64,000 nt of DNA. Source: Gigantopelta aegis. Lineage: Eukaryota; Mollusca; Gastropoda; Neomphalida; Peltospiridae. The translations under genes and the position numbers were made by a program. Below are positions 1 to 11,799 of the stretch, in pieces. The stretch's first letter is position 1; each line of letters begins with the position of its first letter. The stretch is from assembly GCF_016097555.1 (NCBI RefSeq), contig NC_054704.1:31643554-31707553 (forward strand), in the 5' to 3' direction. Below the pieces are notes generated by a model. It made no database searches. It was given only the letters and a program-made list of their open reading frames with translations, and was not told the origin of the DNA.

Positions 1-640
1 ATATGTACTATCAGTATCTACATGTACTATAGTATTAGTCGATGACCTCCTGTTTTGACAACAATTGTTTTGTAGTTGAATTTACATGTGTTAAGGCCAC
101 TAATAAATTTAATAATAATTTTCTTTTAAATCATGAATGGATAATCTTTAATGAGAAATGCGCCCAGAAAAAGCAATCAGAGTAGTTGTCACAACAGTAA
201 TTGGTCTAAGGGGCCTCAGTCATCCTGATCATTTCACACCTTTGATAACACTGACAGAACCGATTCACAAAGCAGTCGTCGACAGTCGGTCATCACGTCA
301 ATCAGCTACAAGATGACTTCTCATTGGCTGCAGTAAAACAGTGATCTTCATTTGTCTCGCATAATGAATGAGTAGCCCCACCTGTAAAAACATCGATGTA
401 TGACCGGAGATATCATTTCCGGGCGGCTTTCTGGAGTGACCAACTGATTGTACCAATTAACACTAATTTCCAAGAATTTTTATGAATGTTGCCGATTTAT
501 TTTACAGTAAATTTAGATGTTTAAAAAAAAAAATTGTATTGAAGTTAAATAAAAATTAAAATATACTGCGTCCACAGGGATGCACTTGTATGCAATATGG
601 TGCATCCCATCCTTGATCGCTGTGTCAGGGACCCAGGACT
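1..640. other. AT-rich intergenic, no gene seen
   Basis: No open frame with coding character and no clear repeat boundary is visible here. It leads into a repeat cluster that starts near 640. Confidence 0.4.
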
Positions 641-642
641 CC

Positions 643-1610
643 GGGTATGTGAGAACATTTTATAACCCTACCCCTATTTCCTGAACAGTTATATTTTTAC
701 AAAATTGCTAAAGGGTGACCATATTAAAAGCATTGTAAAATATTTCTCAGGGCATTTAGGATAACATAACTTGGCAGATAATGGATTGGAGAATTCAAAT
801 ATATTACCAATATTGAAATCCTTTGAGGATTAGGGTCTCATACAACACTTTTTCTGTAAAAGAAAGAAATATTTTATTTAATGACGCGCTCAACACATTT
901 TATTTTACGGTTATATGGCGTCAGACATATGGTTAAGGACCACACAGATTTGGAGAGAAACCCGCTGTCGCCACATAGGCTACTCTTTTTACGACAGGCA
1001 GCAAGGGATCTTTTATTTGCGCTTCCCACAGGCAGGATAGCACAAACCATGGCCTTTGTTGAACCAGTTATGAATCACTGGTCAGTGCAAGTGGTTTACA
1101 CCTACCCATTGAGCCATGCGGAGCACTCACTCAGGGTTTGGAGTCGGTATCTGGATTAAAAACCCCATGCCTCGACTGGGATCCGAACCCAGTACCTACC
1201 AGCCTGTAGACCCTTTTTCTGTAAGGTTATAAAATACAACATTTCACACAGTTTTATTTTTCAGTAGAAATTTAACATAAAGTTTAGGCTCAGCACCTCA
1301 AATATTCTCTTTAAATGTTCTAATTATAATAAAAGCCCGTTTGGACATCTATTTATTATTTACATCCTATAAATAAAGTTTTGTTGCAGGATTTGCTGTG
1401 TAATTACACATTTTATAACACTACCCCTATTTCCTCAACAGCAATATTTGAATGGAATTGTTAACAGTGACTAAATAAAACACATTATAAAATATTTATT
1501 AAGATTGGCAAGGCAAAAATAAGAGAAGAGCAAGTTAGTGGAATATGAATTTCAGAAATAGAAGCAATCGTGTATCCCTAGAGGGTTAGAGTCTCAAGTA
1601 ACACTTTTAC
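643..1610 (+). repeat. Tandem copies of an unnamed ~350-400 bp repeat, split by a SINE
   Basis: A segment from about 643 to 847 and a second from about 1225 to 1610 share blocks, for example the string ACCCTACCCCTATTTCCT followed by a gap and AGGGTTAG/AGGATTAG-GTCTCA. The SINE at 860-1212 interrupts the pair and duplicated 12 bp of it. An inverted relative lies at 6366-6725. I do not recognise the family, and no protein is encoded. Confidence 0.6.
860..1212 (-). mobile_element. tRNA-derived SINE, family A, near full length, with 12-bp TSD
   Basis: On the minus strand the tRNA-like head (around 1160-1212) contains a B-box-like GGGTTCGGATCCCAG. The body follows, and the tail reads GTGTTGAGCGCGTCATTAAA, then A/T-rich CTTTCTTT. 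The 12-bp direct repeat CTTTTTCTGTAA flanks it exactly at 848-859 and 1213-1224, a target-site duplication of the LINE-mobilised type. The short open frame inside it is not a gene. The same family recurs at 17146, 25386, 28440 and 42855. Confidence 0.85.
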
Positions 1611-1639
1611 ACAGTGCAATTTCCACCATTTCTCAACAG

Positions 1640-2130
1640 TAATTTCACTTGAATTTTAAGTTGACATCCTTAAATGTTCTGTTTCGTGGATTTTATTGCA
1701 CACAAATCTATATTAGGCTGCTAAATACTACTTAGGTCCTGCATGTAAAGTGAATTTGACGTTATATGTTGGTGAAATGCCATTAAAATGATCTCTCGTT
1801 AGACTAAAACCGATTAAAAGTCTTTGTTATTGATTTAAACCCCATATTGATCATGTATTTATTGTTATCTTTGTAACATGGACTACAAAGGTATTATTGT
1901 CTAAAATTCATGGAAGGTACTAACATATCATAACACACAAATAGGCATACTGTTGAACCTACAACTTAAAAGATCAAAACAACACATTTTTTATTATATT
2001 CAAGTTTACCTATTTGTTAATTGCATTAATACATTGGTAAGTGATTCAGCTGTACACGTTTCCTAAAATTTAATATTGATGCATCCAGACATTGAAAATA
2101 ACATGACAGGGTGTGTCATACTCACTGCTG
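1640..2130. other. AT-rich intergenic
   Basis: No gene or bounded repeat is recognised. Confidence 0.4.
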
Positions 2131-2137
2131 AAGACAA

Positions 2138-2420
2138 ATGATCTGTCAAATAGCCTTGTGCTTGAAACATGTATGGGGTACCTGTAAAAAAAAGTACTCG
2201 AATTTGTGCGGAACTAGGGTAGTTATAGACGCTACCCGTTATCTCAGAAACGAGCAGCTTGACCCCCATTTTTTTCTGATTCACTTTAAGTGTGAGGGGT
2301 GGTAGTATTTATATCTGTGGCGTTTATGTCGGTTGATACATTGCAGGTAGGAGTTTTAGCCACATATGTTACTATTGTCGTCTATGGGATTTGATTTGGT
2401 AGTATACACCCTATAGCACA
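2138..2420 (+). mobile_element. MITE family M1, copy 1 (left end lost)
   Basis: This is nearly identical to 4135-4414 (shared CTTGTGCTTGAAACATGTAT, GTTATCTCAGAAACGAGCAG) and ends at the same terminal GTATACACCC followed by TA. The left ~180 bp present in the 3959 copy are missing. It has no coding capacity. Confidence 0.8.
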
Positions 2421-2429
2421 TATAAAAAA

Positions 2430-3440
2430 TATTATGATTTTGTCATTTTATTTAATTAAACTATACTGGTTGATTAATTAGCCATCACTCGACCATGCAA
2501 GTTCACAATGACCTTGACCTTGACAATAATCTCTGTACATGGCTCTGAATCGAGTTTGAATCAAAGTTAGCACTGAAGAAAAGTTGGTTTTGGCCTATAA
2601 TTCATACTGTAAAGATTTCAATAATTTCTTTTTACATGGTATTTGACTTGCCATATACAACTGCTCTTAAATATGGTATTATATATAGGCAACCTGAACT
2701 AAGATTTTAATGGCAATTTATTTTTATATTAAAAATAGCATGTGCCAATAGTGGGTTAATGTCTTTAGTTTCCATTAACATTGTTAATTATTTATGTATG
2801 AAATTCTAAAAACTCAAATTTGTAAAGAACTTGATTTTTATTGTAATTTTGACATATTTATAGGATGCTAAGTTATATTTTAGACAAAATAGTAGTTTTA
2901 TGAAAAAATTTAAGTAAATTTGAAGAAAAACTTTACCAAAAACATAATTAAATTTGTTGTCACTATTGTGCCTTCTATTCTTATTTGTACATAACAATAA
3001 GGTTGCTAAACATATACTTAGATCTCCAGATCATTTTTTGTTCTTAATAATCACTTAGTTAGCTCTCATGAAAAGCATTTTGAGTTTATACTAGATTCAG
3101 AACCAATTTTTTCAGATTTGATTATCTGCCTTGGATTAAGTTGATACTTTATTTTATTGTTAAAGCTGTATTACCTAATGTTACTAGCTAAATAAAATGC
3201 TGGATTACAGATTGTAGGAATACATCTAATATACATATTGTATTCATCCGGATTAGAAAATAATGCAAGAAAATAGATGTTCGGGTAATTTTGTCATTTA
3301 AAAATAGTTTTTTTTCAGTAATTAATCAAAAATAAATGTGTGAAAGCTGCATGATAATTCCAGATATCACAACTATTAAAACCTCCAACTACAGTAGGCT
3401 ATAAATAAAATATAGTCAGGAATATTGGTGGCTGCCAATG
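2430..3440. other. AT-rich intergenic
   Basis: No gene is supported. Short minus-strand frames here are low-complexity and lysine/phenylalanine-rich, as expected of AT-rich DNA. Confidence 0.4.
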
Positions 3441-3456
3441 GTTTTCATGGTTCATT

Positions 3457-3582
3457 ATGAAAATCAGCATGGCCGATGGATTTGAAATTACCACACCTGT
3501 TAACTTGAAGACACCCACACCCAGCATACAGGATTTCCTCCCAACACTAATGTTCAGGACATTAAGTCATTACTTCATACAG
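3457..3582 (+). other. Weak exon candidate (42 codons ending at a GT donor)
   Basis: An ATG opens 42 codons of ordinary composition (MKISMADGFEITTPVNLKTP at the start) and reaches CAG|GTACAG, a good donor sequence, at 3582. No in-frame partner exon with a matching acceptor was found downstream, and MITE M1 copy 2 starts only 380 bp further on. It could be a first coding exon of an unseen gene, an orphaned exon or chance. Confidence 0.2.
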
Positions 3583-3958
3583 GTACAGTCATGTTTGTGT
3601 TTCCTTCCTCAGACAGTGTATTTTTTTAATACTGATAGTTCTTTGATGTGCCTGTTAAGGTCTTCATAATCTAGGGGTCAATCATGTGCATGTGTTTTAA
3701 TGGAATTCTTTAAAGGGGTAGAGGTACTCTGACTATCTTTGTTGTTTTATTTTAAAACATTTTGTTGTTTAATATGACATATTGCATTTGTACAAAACTA
3801 TATGCAATATATATGTTTTTTGAGGTGTACATTATATTAGGTTGCACTGTAGAAACAACAGTTTCAGTGAGGTTGTCAGTTTATGTCAGAATACACCAGA
3901 TCCTGGTTGTCATAAAGACACATAGCTGGACACTTTTTGAAAAATGTATGTTATCAGT

Positions 3959-4414
3959 ATAGGTAGTACTAGACCAAATAATTTCCGGCTGGGTCAAAGT
4001 TCGAGGTGCACCAAACTTTTGATAGAGAAGTGAACACCACAAGTCCTGTGATTGGTTATAAATGTGAGTGTGTTGGTTGTCAAAAATAATAGTTTTATCT
4101 GGGTTAAAAAAAAATGCAATTTTATTTCATCTAGTACCAATGTGTCAAGTAGCCTTGTGCTTGAAACATGTATGGGGTACCTGTAAAAAAAAGTACTCGA
4201 ATTTTGTGCGGAACTAGGCTAGTCATAGACGCTACCCGTTATCTCAGAAACGAGCAGCTTGACCCCCATTTTTTTCTGATTCACTTTAAGTGTGAGGGGT
4301 GGTAGTATTTATATCCGTGGCGTTTATGTCGGTTGATACGTTGCAGGTAGGAGTTTTAGCCACATATGTTACTATTGTCGTCTATGGGATTTGATTTGGT
4401 AGTATACACCCTAT
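3959..4414 (+). mobile_element. MITE family M1, copy 2 (complete, TA target site)
   Basis: It starts GGTAGTACTAGACCAAATAA and ends with the complement of GGGTGTATACTACCAAAT, giving imperfect terminal inverted repeats flanked by TA on both sides. The TA target suggests Tc1/mariner-type mobilisation. It is nearly identical over its right part to 2138-2420 and is also present, inverted, at 28193-28716. Confidence 0.75.
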
Positions 4415-4449
4415 AGGTCACAACAGCAGAACATCAATGTTTTATCGTA

Positions 4450-5870
4450 AAGAGTTTCCAAAGCCAAACGTTTAAAGGGATTATGAGTATATTCCATAGT
4501 ACTGGTAGTAAGCATCATTCAATGTTGATTAAATGCATTTGCTGAGAACATCTGTACTACATAGGCAGTGTCAGTGGATACTTACTGCCTTTGACTTGAT
4601 GAAGAACAATGTTATGCAGCCTAACTTCAAGGGTGAGCCACTATATATAACAATAAATCTCATGACAAAATCAGAACATGAAAAGCTGAAACATTAGCCA
4701 TTTGTGGCAAAAAATGAATTGAAAACCAATCACTGTTTGCGTGCATCACTGAGTTGGCACAAGGCATAATTTCCAGATATCCTTTAACTTTCATTGGTAC
4801 CTTTATAATGGGCCTTGTTGCAGATGAATTTGAAATGAGCAGATAATCTAACAGAAATATTTTAACTATTGTTGATGGGATTGACTTGGTCCATGTAGTA
4901 AACAGTGTTAAGTGTTTAGCGGTGGTAAATCAATGTTGCATAAGGCATTATGAGGTGGAAGTCACACAAAACGTTAATATTGTAGTTGGTATATATCATG
5001 AGACTTTTACTAAGAGCAATATATTTTGTAAAACAGTTGAGAACCTTTCGGAATCAGTTACCAATATCACCAATTTAAATACTTTCTTAGTCAAAGAATG
5101 AAGGAAGGCAGTATACACAAATACGCTCCAAGGGAAAGTGTTTTAATAACAAATATTAAAACAATATCTGGTGTTTTCAAGTTGACTGATGCTTGCTGTT
5201 GCATACAGCTCATGCTGCAATTGAGGGATACAAGTAAGTTGCCTTACAGGAACTATAGACAGGAACTATATTTTGTGCTTGGCATTCCAAGAGATCCCTG
5301 GAGTTCCATTGCTCTCACAAATGTGGTCCTGAAATTGGTGCAAGTATCGTTGAATCTGTATTGACTATCAAACTATTTGTAGAGTTGTATACACTGAGGG
5401 TTACACTGCCAGTGTACCTAGGAATCAGAACTGTGTGTGTAATTTGAAACCTTTCGGAAACATTACAAAATGTACCAATAAATGTTCACTTGTATCACAC
5501 CTCTTCCCTTTCTTCTTGAAAGGGAGGAATTCACTTCTCCTACTTTTTCAATTCTAGATTAGAGCCTGTCAGGATATGTTTCTGTTCTGTACAAAGAAGG
5601 GGCAGAATTGAAAGTGTAACTATGCAGGGATTGTTTGATAAAACATACACAACATGCAATCAACCTCGAAATACACCAAACGTAACTATGTAGGGATTGT
5701 TTGATAAAACATAGTATTTACACAACATTCAATCAACCAGATTGCAATGTAGAGTATGACCCAGTGACACCAAGTGCCACTGATACAGGCTGGAAACTAG
5801 AAACAGAAGAAGACTACTTTAGTATACAGCATCTATATAGACTGGTATAATGTTCATAATTGAAGATTTT
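4450..5870 (+). pseudogene. Coding-like relic of unknown identity
   Basis: Over about 1.4 kb, stretches with good amino-acid composition continue from frame to frame and are broken by stops and shifts. Examples are about 4770-5100 (containing TIVDGIDLVHVVNSVKCLA), about 5280-5400 (GPEIGASIVESVLTIKLFVE) and about 5750-5830 (TDTGWKLETEEDYFSIQHLY). No intron signals separate them, so a processed or otherwise dead copy fits better than a live gene. No family is recognised. An internal 45-60 bp direct repeat lies at about 5617-5741. Confidence 0.25.
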
Positions 5871-5899
5871 GACAACCATGTTGAAGACAGTGATGGAAA

Positions 5900-6360
5900 T
5901 GTTGCACAGAAATTTGATATCTGCAAAATATGCATCAATGTTTATCATAGTATTTTTAATCTATCAAACCAATATATGCATTTTCAACTGATTTATTGTT
6001 TCGACTTAGTCTTGTACAGCAATAGATTTTAAACAATAATATTTATTATCACCTGCATGAAACAATAAATATGTGATAAAAGTACATTTTAAGTTGACAG
6101 GAACTTTTAATGGGTTTATATTAGAAAATAATAAAATTTGTATTAACAAATATTTTAATTTTTTTAGAAGCCATGTTCATGTTAATAATTTCATCAGCAA
6201 ATAGCTTATATGCTTTATATATGGAAGATCTAAATAATTTGTGAGAGTCCAATAAACATTCAGGTACATTAAAGCCCTGAAAAAGTGTAAACCTAAATTT
6301 CATCTGGAATTACAGTTGTAAAATGGCAAAAATTGCATTTCCTAATAATCAAACAAAAAG
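5900..6360. other. AT-rich intergenic
   Basis: Nothing is recognised beyond low-complexity AT-rich sequence. Confidence 0.4.
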
Positions 6361-6365
6361 GGTTA

Positions 6366-6725
6366 TGTGAGACCCTAACCTTCAAATGATGTCTCTATTG
6401 CTTCTATTTCTCAGATTTATATCCCATAAACTTTGTCTACCTTTAGGTTTGCCATGTACATCTTAATAAATATTGCATGATGTTTTTATTTAGTTGTCCT
6501 GTTAACAATTCTTTTGAAATAATGCTTTTGAGGAAAGGGGTAGGGTTATCAAAAAGGTTGTTACACAAAAACATTTCCAAAAAAACTTTATATATAGGAT
6601 GTAAATATTAACTAGATGTCACAACAAGCTTCTGCTGCAATAAGGTCCTTCAAAAATAATATTTGAGGTGCTGAGCCTAAACTTTATGTTAAATTTCTAC
6701 TGAAAAATAAAACTGTGAATTATAT
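6366..6725 (-). repeat. Inverted copy of the 1225-1610 repeat
   Basis: The reverse complement matches 1228-1600 in order, including CAGTAGAAATTTAACATAAA and GGCTCAGCACCTCAAAT at one end and TCTCA with GGTTAG at the other. The two copies are about 4.8 kb apart in opposite orientation and could fold into a long hairpin. Confidence 0.75.
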
Positions 6726-7099
6726 TTGGATACACACAGAAAGCTGTGAGTCCTGCAATGCTATCATAAATTTTCCATTCCTAGGAATGTAGTCCTTGAC
6801 AAAAATCACTATGATCATTCGTCCCCCCAGGTGGTACCATTTTGCCAAATTTTGGGTCCTAGCTCATGGACTAAAAGTCAAAAGTGCGAAGTATAGTTAA
6901 ACTTTTCCAATGATGGCAACAGCATCCACCTTTTTACTTGGCTCGGACATGTTTATCTCCATTTCTCACAAACTAAATCCTAGACTAATGAAACTTTGTT
7001 TATAGTTGCATCTATTCATGTTTTACCAAAACATCCTACACATAATGCAGTGTTTGATAACAAATATATGAAGTTGTTTGATGCAAGGTCTAATTTAAA

Positions 7100-7138
7100 A
7101 AAAAAAAACGGTGGTGGGGGGGGGGGGGGGGGGGTCAG
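7100..7138. repeat. Homopolymer G tract
   Basis: About 20 G in a row follow an A12 run and sit at the 5' boundary of the truncated LINE. Exact length is probably uncertain in the assembly. Confidence 0.8.
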
Positions 7139-7144
7139 TTTCCA

Positions 7145-8226
7145 ACATTAATTTAACAGACACATTGGAAACTCCTTCATATTTTGTTTTTCCACCTTGG
7201 TGTATCAAAGCACCCAAAATTGTGATTGATTTTGAGCCTCTGAAAAAAGATCGTACAGATTCTGTTGCGTATAAACAATAGTTTATGGGTTACATTCCGG
7301 TTTACAGACTGGGAATTCTGTGACTTGTTCTACCATTTTTCCATCAGACACAATCATTTCCATGAAACTACCTGATTTAGCATCAATCTTTAGTGCTGAA
7401 GTTTGGGCAGTCATTAAAGCCTTGGAAGAAACAAAGGATTCCATTGCATCCAAATTTATTATTTTCACAGACCCACTTTCGTGTTGCCAAGCTTTACGAA
7501 ATATACTGGGACACCTCTTAGTTGGGATGGTGATACAAAAGTGTGTCTTTTTATCAATAACCAAAAAAGACATTTTATTTTGTTAGGTGTGCAGCCATGT
7601 TGGCATCAGGGGCAATGAAAAGGCAGATTCAGCTGCCAAGTCTGTTTTGGATTTGTCTCTTGCTATGGTTGGCATACATTATACTGATTTTAAACATAAC
7701 ATTAACCAATTTATCTTTCCAATTTGGCAAGATGATTGAAACAGTGCAGTTACAAAAAAGCTTCATTCTGGCAAGCCAGTCCTGGGAGAGTGGCAGTCCT
7801 TCTATAGGCAGTGCAGGAAGGATGAAATAGTATTGTGTCATGCTCGCATTGGTCATACATACTTGACCCATTCATTTATCTTGAAGAAGGATCCTCCACC
7901 TCAGTGTGTGAGCACTGTCAGTTTACTCTGATGGTGCATCATATTTTGGTAGAGTGCAATCATCTGAGGGAAATTGGAAAAGGATATATTTAGTAGAAGA
8001 AATGTGATGGAATCATTTTGATTCCATCAGAACTTTTGTTGCAATTTCTTTGTGATACTGAATATTATTCTAAATTTTAATTTTACCTATACATGTATGT
8101 GATATTTGTAAAAAAAATTACAGTTCTTTACTGTGTTTTAATTTAACTGTATTTACCTTAGTTTGACTCCCAATAGCCGATGAATTTTTCATGCTGGTGT
8201 GTCATGAAACATTCATTAATTTTATA
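7145..8226 (+). mobile_element. 5'-truncated I/Nimb-like LINE: RNase H end of ORF2 plus 3' UTR
   Basis: Translating with frameshifts gives the end of a LINE ORF2. A pre-RNase H segment (PPWCIKAPKIVIDFEPLKKD, about 7190-7250) is followed by an RNase H domain (SAEVWAVIKAL, then IIFTDPLSCCQAL, then CSHVGIRGNEKADSAAKS) at about 7380-7640. A C-terminal zinc-knuckle-like region (LCHARIGHTYLTHSFILKKD and PPPQC) lies at about 7840-7905. The presence of RNase H with this C-terminal pattern is typical of I-group LINEs. Stops and frameshifts make it dead. The 3' UTR ends near 8226 at AATAGCCGATG...GTCATGAAACATTCATTAA and matches the fragment at 59150-59262. Confidence 0.8.
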
Positions 8227-8727
8227 CATTTATCTCAGTGCATGTCACATTTTTAAATTTAATTTTTAAAATTAAAATTTTAATAAAAAATACTTTTTTG
8301 TATATATTTTGTTAAATAATTGTGGTTTTGAATTGTATTCCACTTTATATAATGATGTGATTGTGATGTAATATATTTTGTTGACTTTTACAGATGTATT
8401 CCAGGTCATTGATGCAAAGAAGGTAAATGCATTACCTAATATGTTTACACATTTATCAGTATGTATATCCTATACAGAGGTAGCATTAAAGATTTTTTCC
8501 CAGGAGTCCATTTTTTTCCAGTGGACTCATTTGCTCCTGAATTGGCTCCATGAGTCCATTCTCAAAATCCATGAGTCCATATTATTATACCCTTTATTTT
8601 GGTATCAAACACGATGTTTATCTTTGAAAATAAAAACGTTTGGAAAGTAGGTCACGAGGACTAGAATGTTATTCAGTGTTAAATGTCCTTTATTTTGACA
8701 CTAAACTCGATAAGACATTGATTTGAC

Positions 8728-8748
8728 CCCCCCCCCCCCCCCCCCCAA
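8728..8748. repeat. Homopolymer C tract
   Basis: A run of about 20 C follows TTGACC. It is a simple repeat with no function implied. Confidence 0.8.
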
Positions 8749-9242
8749 CTCACCACCACTAACCCCGGGGTAACCCCTGTGTCAGCATTTCAGAAAAAAA
8801 TGGGAATTAAAGAAAAATAATTAATTTGCCCCCCGCCCCCTGAGTGTTTTGCACCTTAAAACGCCTCTACTTACCTTTAAAACTATCATCAGACGTCATG
8901 TTTGAAACAGTGGCCGCCTGAAATACATTTCATATAAATTTTCTTTAAAAAAAAAACATGCCAGGGGACGCAGGAAAATGCTTTTGCTACGCAACCTTGG
9001 CACGTGTTTGTTTAGGCCATACGCAAAGAGAAACTGGGTCACGGCCTATCGCCGAATGCTGTCATTACACAAATAGTGCAGTTAGGCCTTCTAACCTAGA
9101 AAAACTGCAACTCTCTTAGGAGAGGGGCGGATTACTAGTCCTTTAAAAATTAGATACAAAAATTGATTTAATCATCATCATGTAGGCCTATAATTTCTAA
9201 TAATCGCAAATTGTGATGCGACACCGCTTATTTTGAGCCTTA

Positions 9243-9457
9243 GGGACGGTCCATAAATATCGATGTTCGGAAGGGGGGGAGGGGGTAAAAGCCATGTTCG
9301 GATTGCTTTTCAGGTAAAATCGGTCCATCGAAGGTCAATGTTTCGTACACATTATATCAATGTTTTTATGTTAGGATTAGGGGAGGGGGGGAGGGGGTCA
9401 AACCCAATCCTAACATTGTTAGGATTATGAAAACCATTGACATTTATGGACCGTCCC
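9243..9457. mobile_element. MITE with 17-bp TIRs and TTA target duplication (Harbinger-like)
   Basis: GGGACGGTCCATAAAT at the left end is matched by its reverse complement ATTTATGGACCGTCCC at the right end, and TTA flanks both sides (9240-9242 and 9458-9460). A 3-bp TWA target with G-starting inverted repeats is the pattern of PIF/Harbinger elements. The 215-bp element has no coding capacity. Its interior carries two G-rich blocks. Confidence 0.8.
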
Positions 9458-9459
9458 TT

Positions 9460-10650
9460 ATGTTACATATCACTATATTTCTATTGACTGTACACAGTAG
9501 TTTACGTAGTACACATCATAGGGCATACGGACACTCCAAACACATGGATGCCATATGTCAGTGTAAGTGGCTCACTGCCGCTAGCTTTTGACAGACAATG
9601 GCCATTATTATCAAGTTAGGTTAAATTTCAATGTTCAACCAAATACTGGCGGCCATGATTGTTTCTAGGTCTGATGTCGGGCAAGTCTAATTTCCAAATA
9701 GGGGTGCGATTCTTGTTTCTCTCTTAGTTATTGTATTGATATTATATTGTTATAGTTAGTTATTTGTTATCAAAATAAACTATTAATGATGCATATCTAA
9801 TTTAGATTGTTTTGTTTGTAAGGGAAAATCTCTCTCCTTGTAGGAATATTCAAACAAGTTAATAAACTGCAGTGGCATAGGAAGGTGCCAAAAAGTGGGG
9901 GGGGGGGGCACACTTTTATATTTACACTATTATAAAGCAAATATACAGCAAAATATCTGAAAAGTGGGAGGGGCACATCCCCCCCCCCCACACACACACA
10001 CACACACACATCCTACACCAGTGAACGGTATAGCTACACTCGATTGGTTCTGTTTCGACAGAAGTTACGAAGATTTCCGATTGCCCAATATCAGTGTGGC
10101 CAATCTACATCATAATGACGTCATTTTGTAGACTTTAATTTTGATAGTCGTGTTAATTGTTTAAATAAATAATTAAACAAATCCACACAATACCTAAGTT
10201 ATACCAATGTTCAGACGCATAGTGATATATTGATGTAGTTTGCTTATATAGTGGCTGCAGTTAGTAATGTAGTCCATGTGCTGCTTACAGAAACCCCATT
10301 GATTGTGACGTACATTGGCCATACGAGGATTTCCAATGGTGTTTCAGCCTGAGATAATATATCGTAGTCATGTATACTTTTCAAAATATACTGTAAAGCA
10401 TGAAATTAATGCACGAGAGAAACTAATGCGAAAAATGCATGAAGGCATCTGACGCATTAATTTTACAACGCATTTATGTTTGTAAAATACTGGTAGCGTA
10501 AGCAAAGTAAATAAAACAAAGAACCTGAAAACGGTGAACAAATGGGTGCTTCATTTCATTTAAAATGTCAAGCACAACAGAAAAACACCTTCAATTAAAC
10601 AGAAATCACACGTGCCAGTTAGAAAGTCTTCCTGTTGTAACCGAGTGAGC
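9460..10650. other. Intergenic with simple repeats
   Basis: It contains a G run at about 9897-9909, and a C run followed by (CA)n at about 9980-10010. No gene is supported. A minus-strand frame covering the CA repeat is low complexity. Confidence 0.45.
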
Positions 10651-10659
10651 ATATCTCGG

Positions 10660-11150
10660 AAATGAACACGAATGTATTTCATTCAGTCATTGTCTTATAA
10701 CACATCAAAGAGACCTGATTTTATCCACCCACGCTTGATACAGTCTGTGTCTTTCTTAATGGAGTCAAAACAAGTTTAGGACACTAACCCTCAAGTCAAT
10801 GCGCAAGTCTTTGTTGCTTTTCAAATTATTTTCCACTTGATCGCCATACCAGTTTGTGAACTGTTGTTTTAATGCAACTTTGTAACCACTGTTGACCGAA
10901 AGATCCATCGGCTGAAGTTCTCCTGTGCACCCGGCTGGAACGAACTGCACCTCAAAACCACGCTTGTATAAAAGTTGTAAAAAGCTGTCACACTTGTGAG
11001 CTGCAAACACATCAAAGATGGCAATTAACTTTTGCTGTGCTGGACGACCGAGTTGTTTTTTCACACATTTTGTACGGAACCAGTACTTTGTCAACATAAT
11101 CGAGCATCTCTGAAAACTTCTGGCTCATAGCTGAGTTGAACTCATAAACA
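10660..11150 (-). pseudogene. DDE_1 (pogo/Tigger superfamily) transposase relic
   Basis: In the central frame (11097-10765) the protein carries LIAIFDVFAAHKCDSFLQLL, then FVPAGCTGELQPMDL, then KVALKQQFTNWY. This is the D-x-aaH ... P-x-x-T-x-x-LQP-x-D signature of the DDE endonuclease domain shared by pogo-type transposases and domesticated CENP-B/jerky proteins. The N-terminal flank (SQKFSEMLDYVDKVLVPY) is in another frame and the C-terminal flank (IKRGWIKSGLFDVL) in a third, so at least two frameshifts break it. No terminal repeats were found, so the element is probably a fragment. It lies 1.2 kb upstream of the kinase-like gene on the opposite strand. Confidence 0.75.
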
Positions 11151-11799
11151 GGTTGCCATAATCATTATGCAAGCTAAATGCAAAAAAAAAGGTTTAGCCT
11201 CCTCTATAGCTGTAACAGAGTTAACTCATAGACTGGTTACCGCGATCATTATGCAAGCTAACTTAAAAACAAGTTGACTTACGTTCTTTGCTTTAATTAA
11301 TACATGCATTTCTGGCCATGTTGAGATGGCGCATTATTTTATACCCACATTAATTTCATGTTTTACCTCAGACTCGTCTTGTCCTTCCCACAATTCCACC
11401 AGACAATCAGGAGAAGAAAGTGATTTTTACTCATTTTTTACAATAGGTTTATAGTGGGAACGATAGTGGAGATCATGGCGGGATTATGAGTGACGGATTG
11501 TTTGACTTGGCTAACTGATGCCATACATCCAGATCACTTAGGATGTGGTGATCATGAAATAATAAAATAAACATGCATCAGGAATGTGTCTTTGAAAATA
11601 AACTGGGACGGTTTTATTATCACTTGTGGTGATGAGCAGGTGTCCAAGTCTGCTTTCCATATGTTCAGGGATGCATGGACGCATCTTAACGTGACCCCTG
11701 CTATATATTTGTCTGTGCATAATGTTTATCATACAACTGTAAGTTGTTTCACCTAGCCAGATGTTTTTATCATATAATAGGTAGTGGATCCAATTTAAT

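Noticed and set aside
881..1159. 92-codon open frame
   Set aside because: It lies on the reverse strand of a SINE and is explained by that element.
1160..1212. Possible functional tRNA gene
   Set aside because: A and B boxes belong to the SINE head; no full cloverleaf with acceptor pairing was found.
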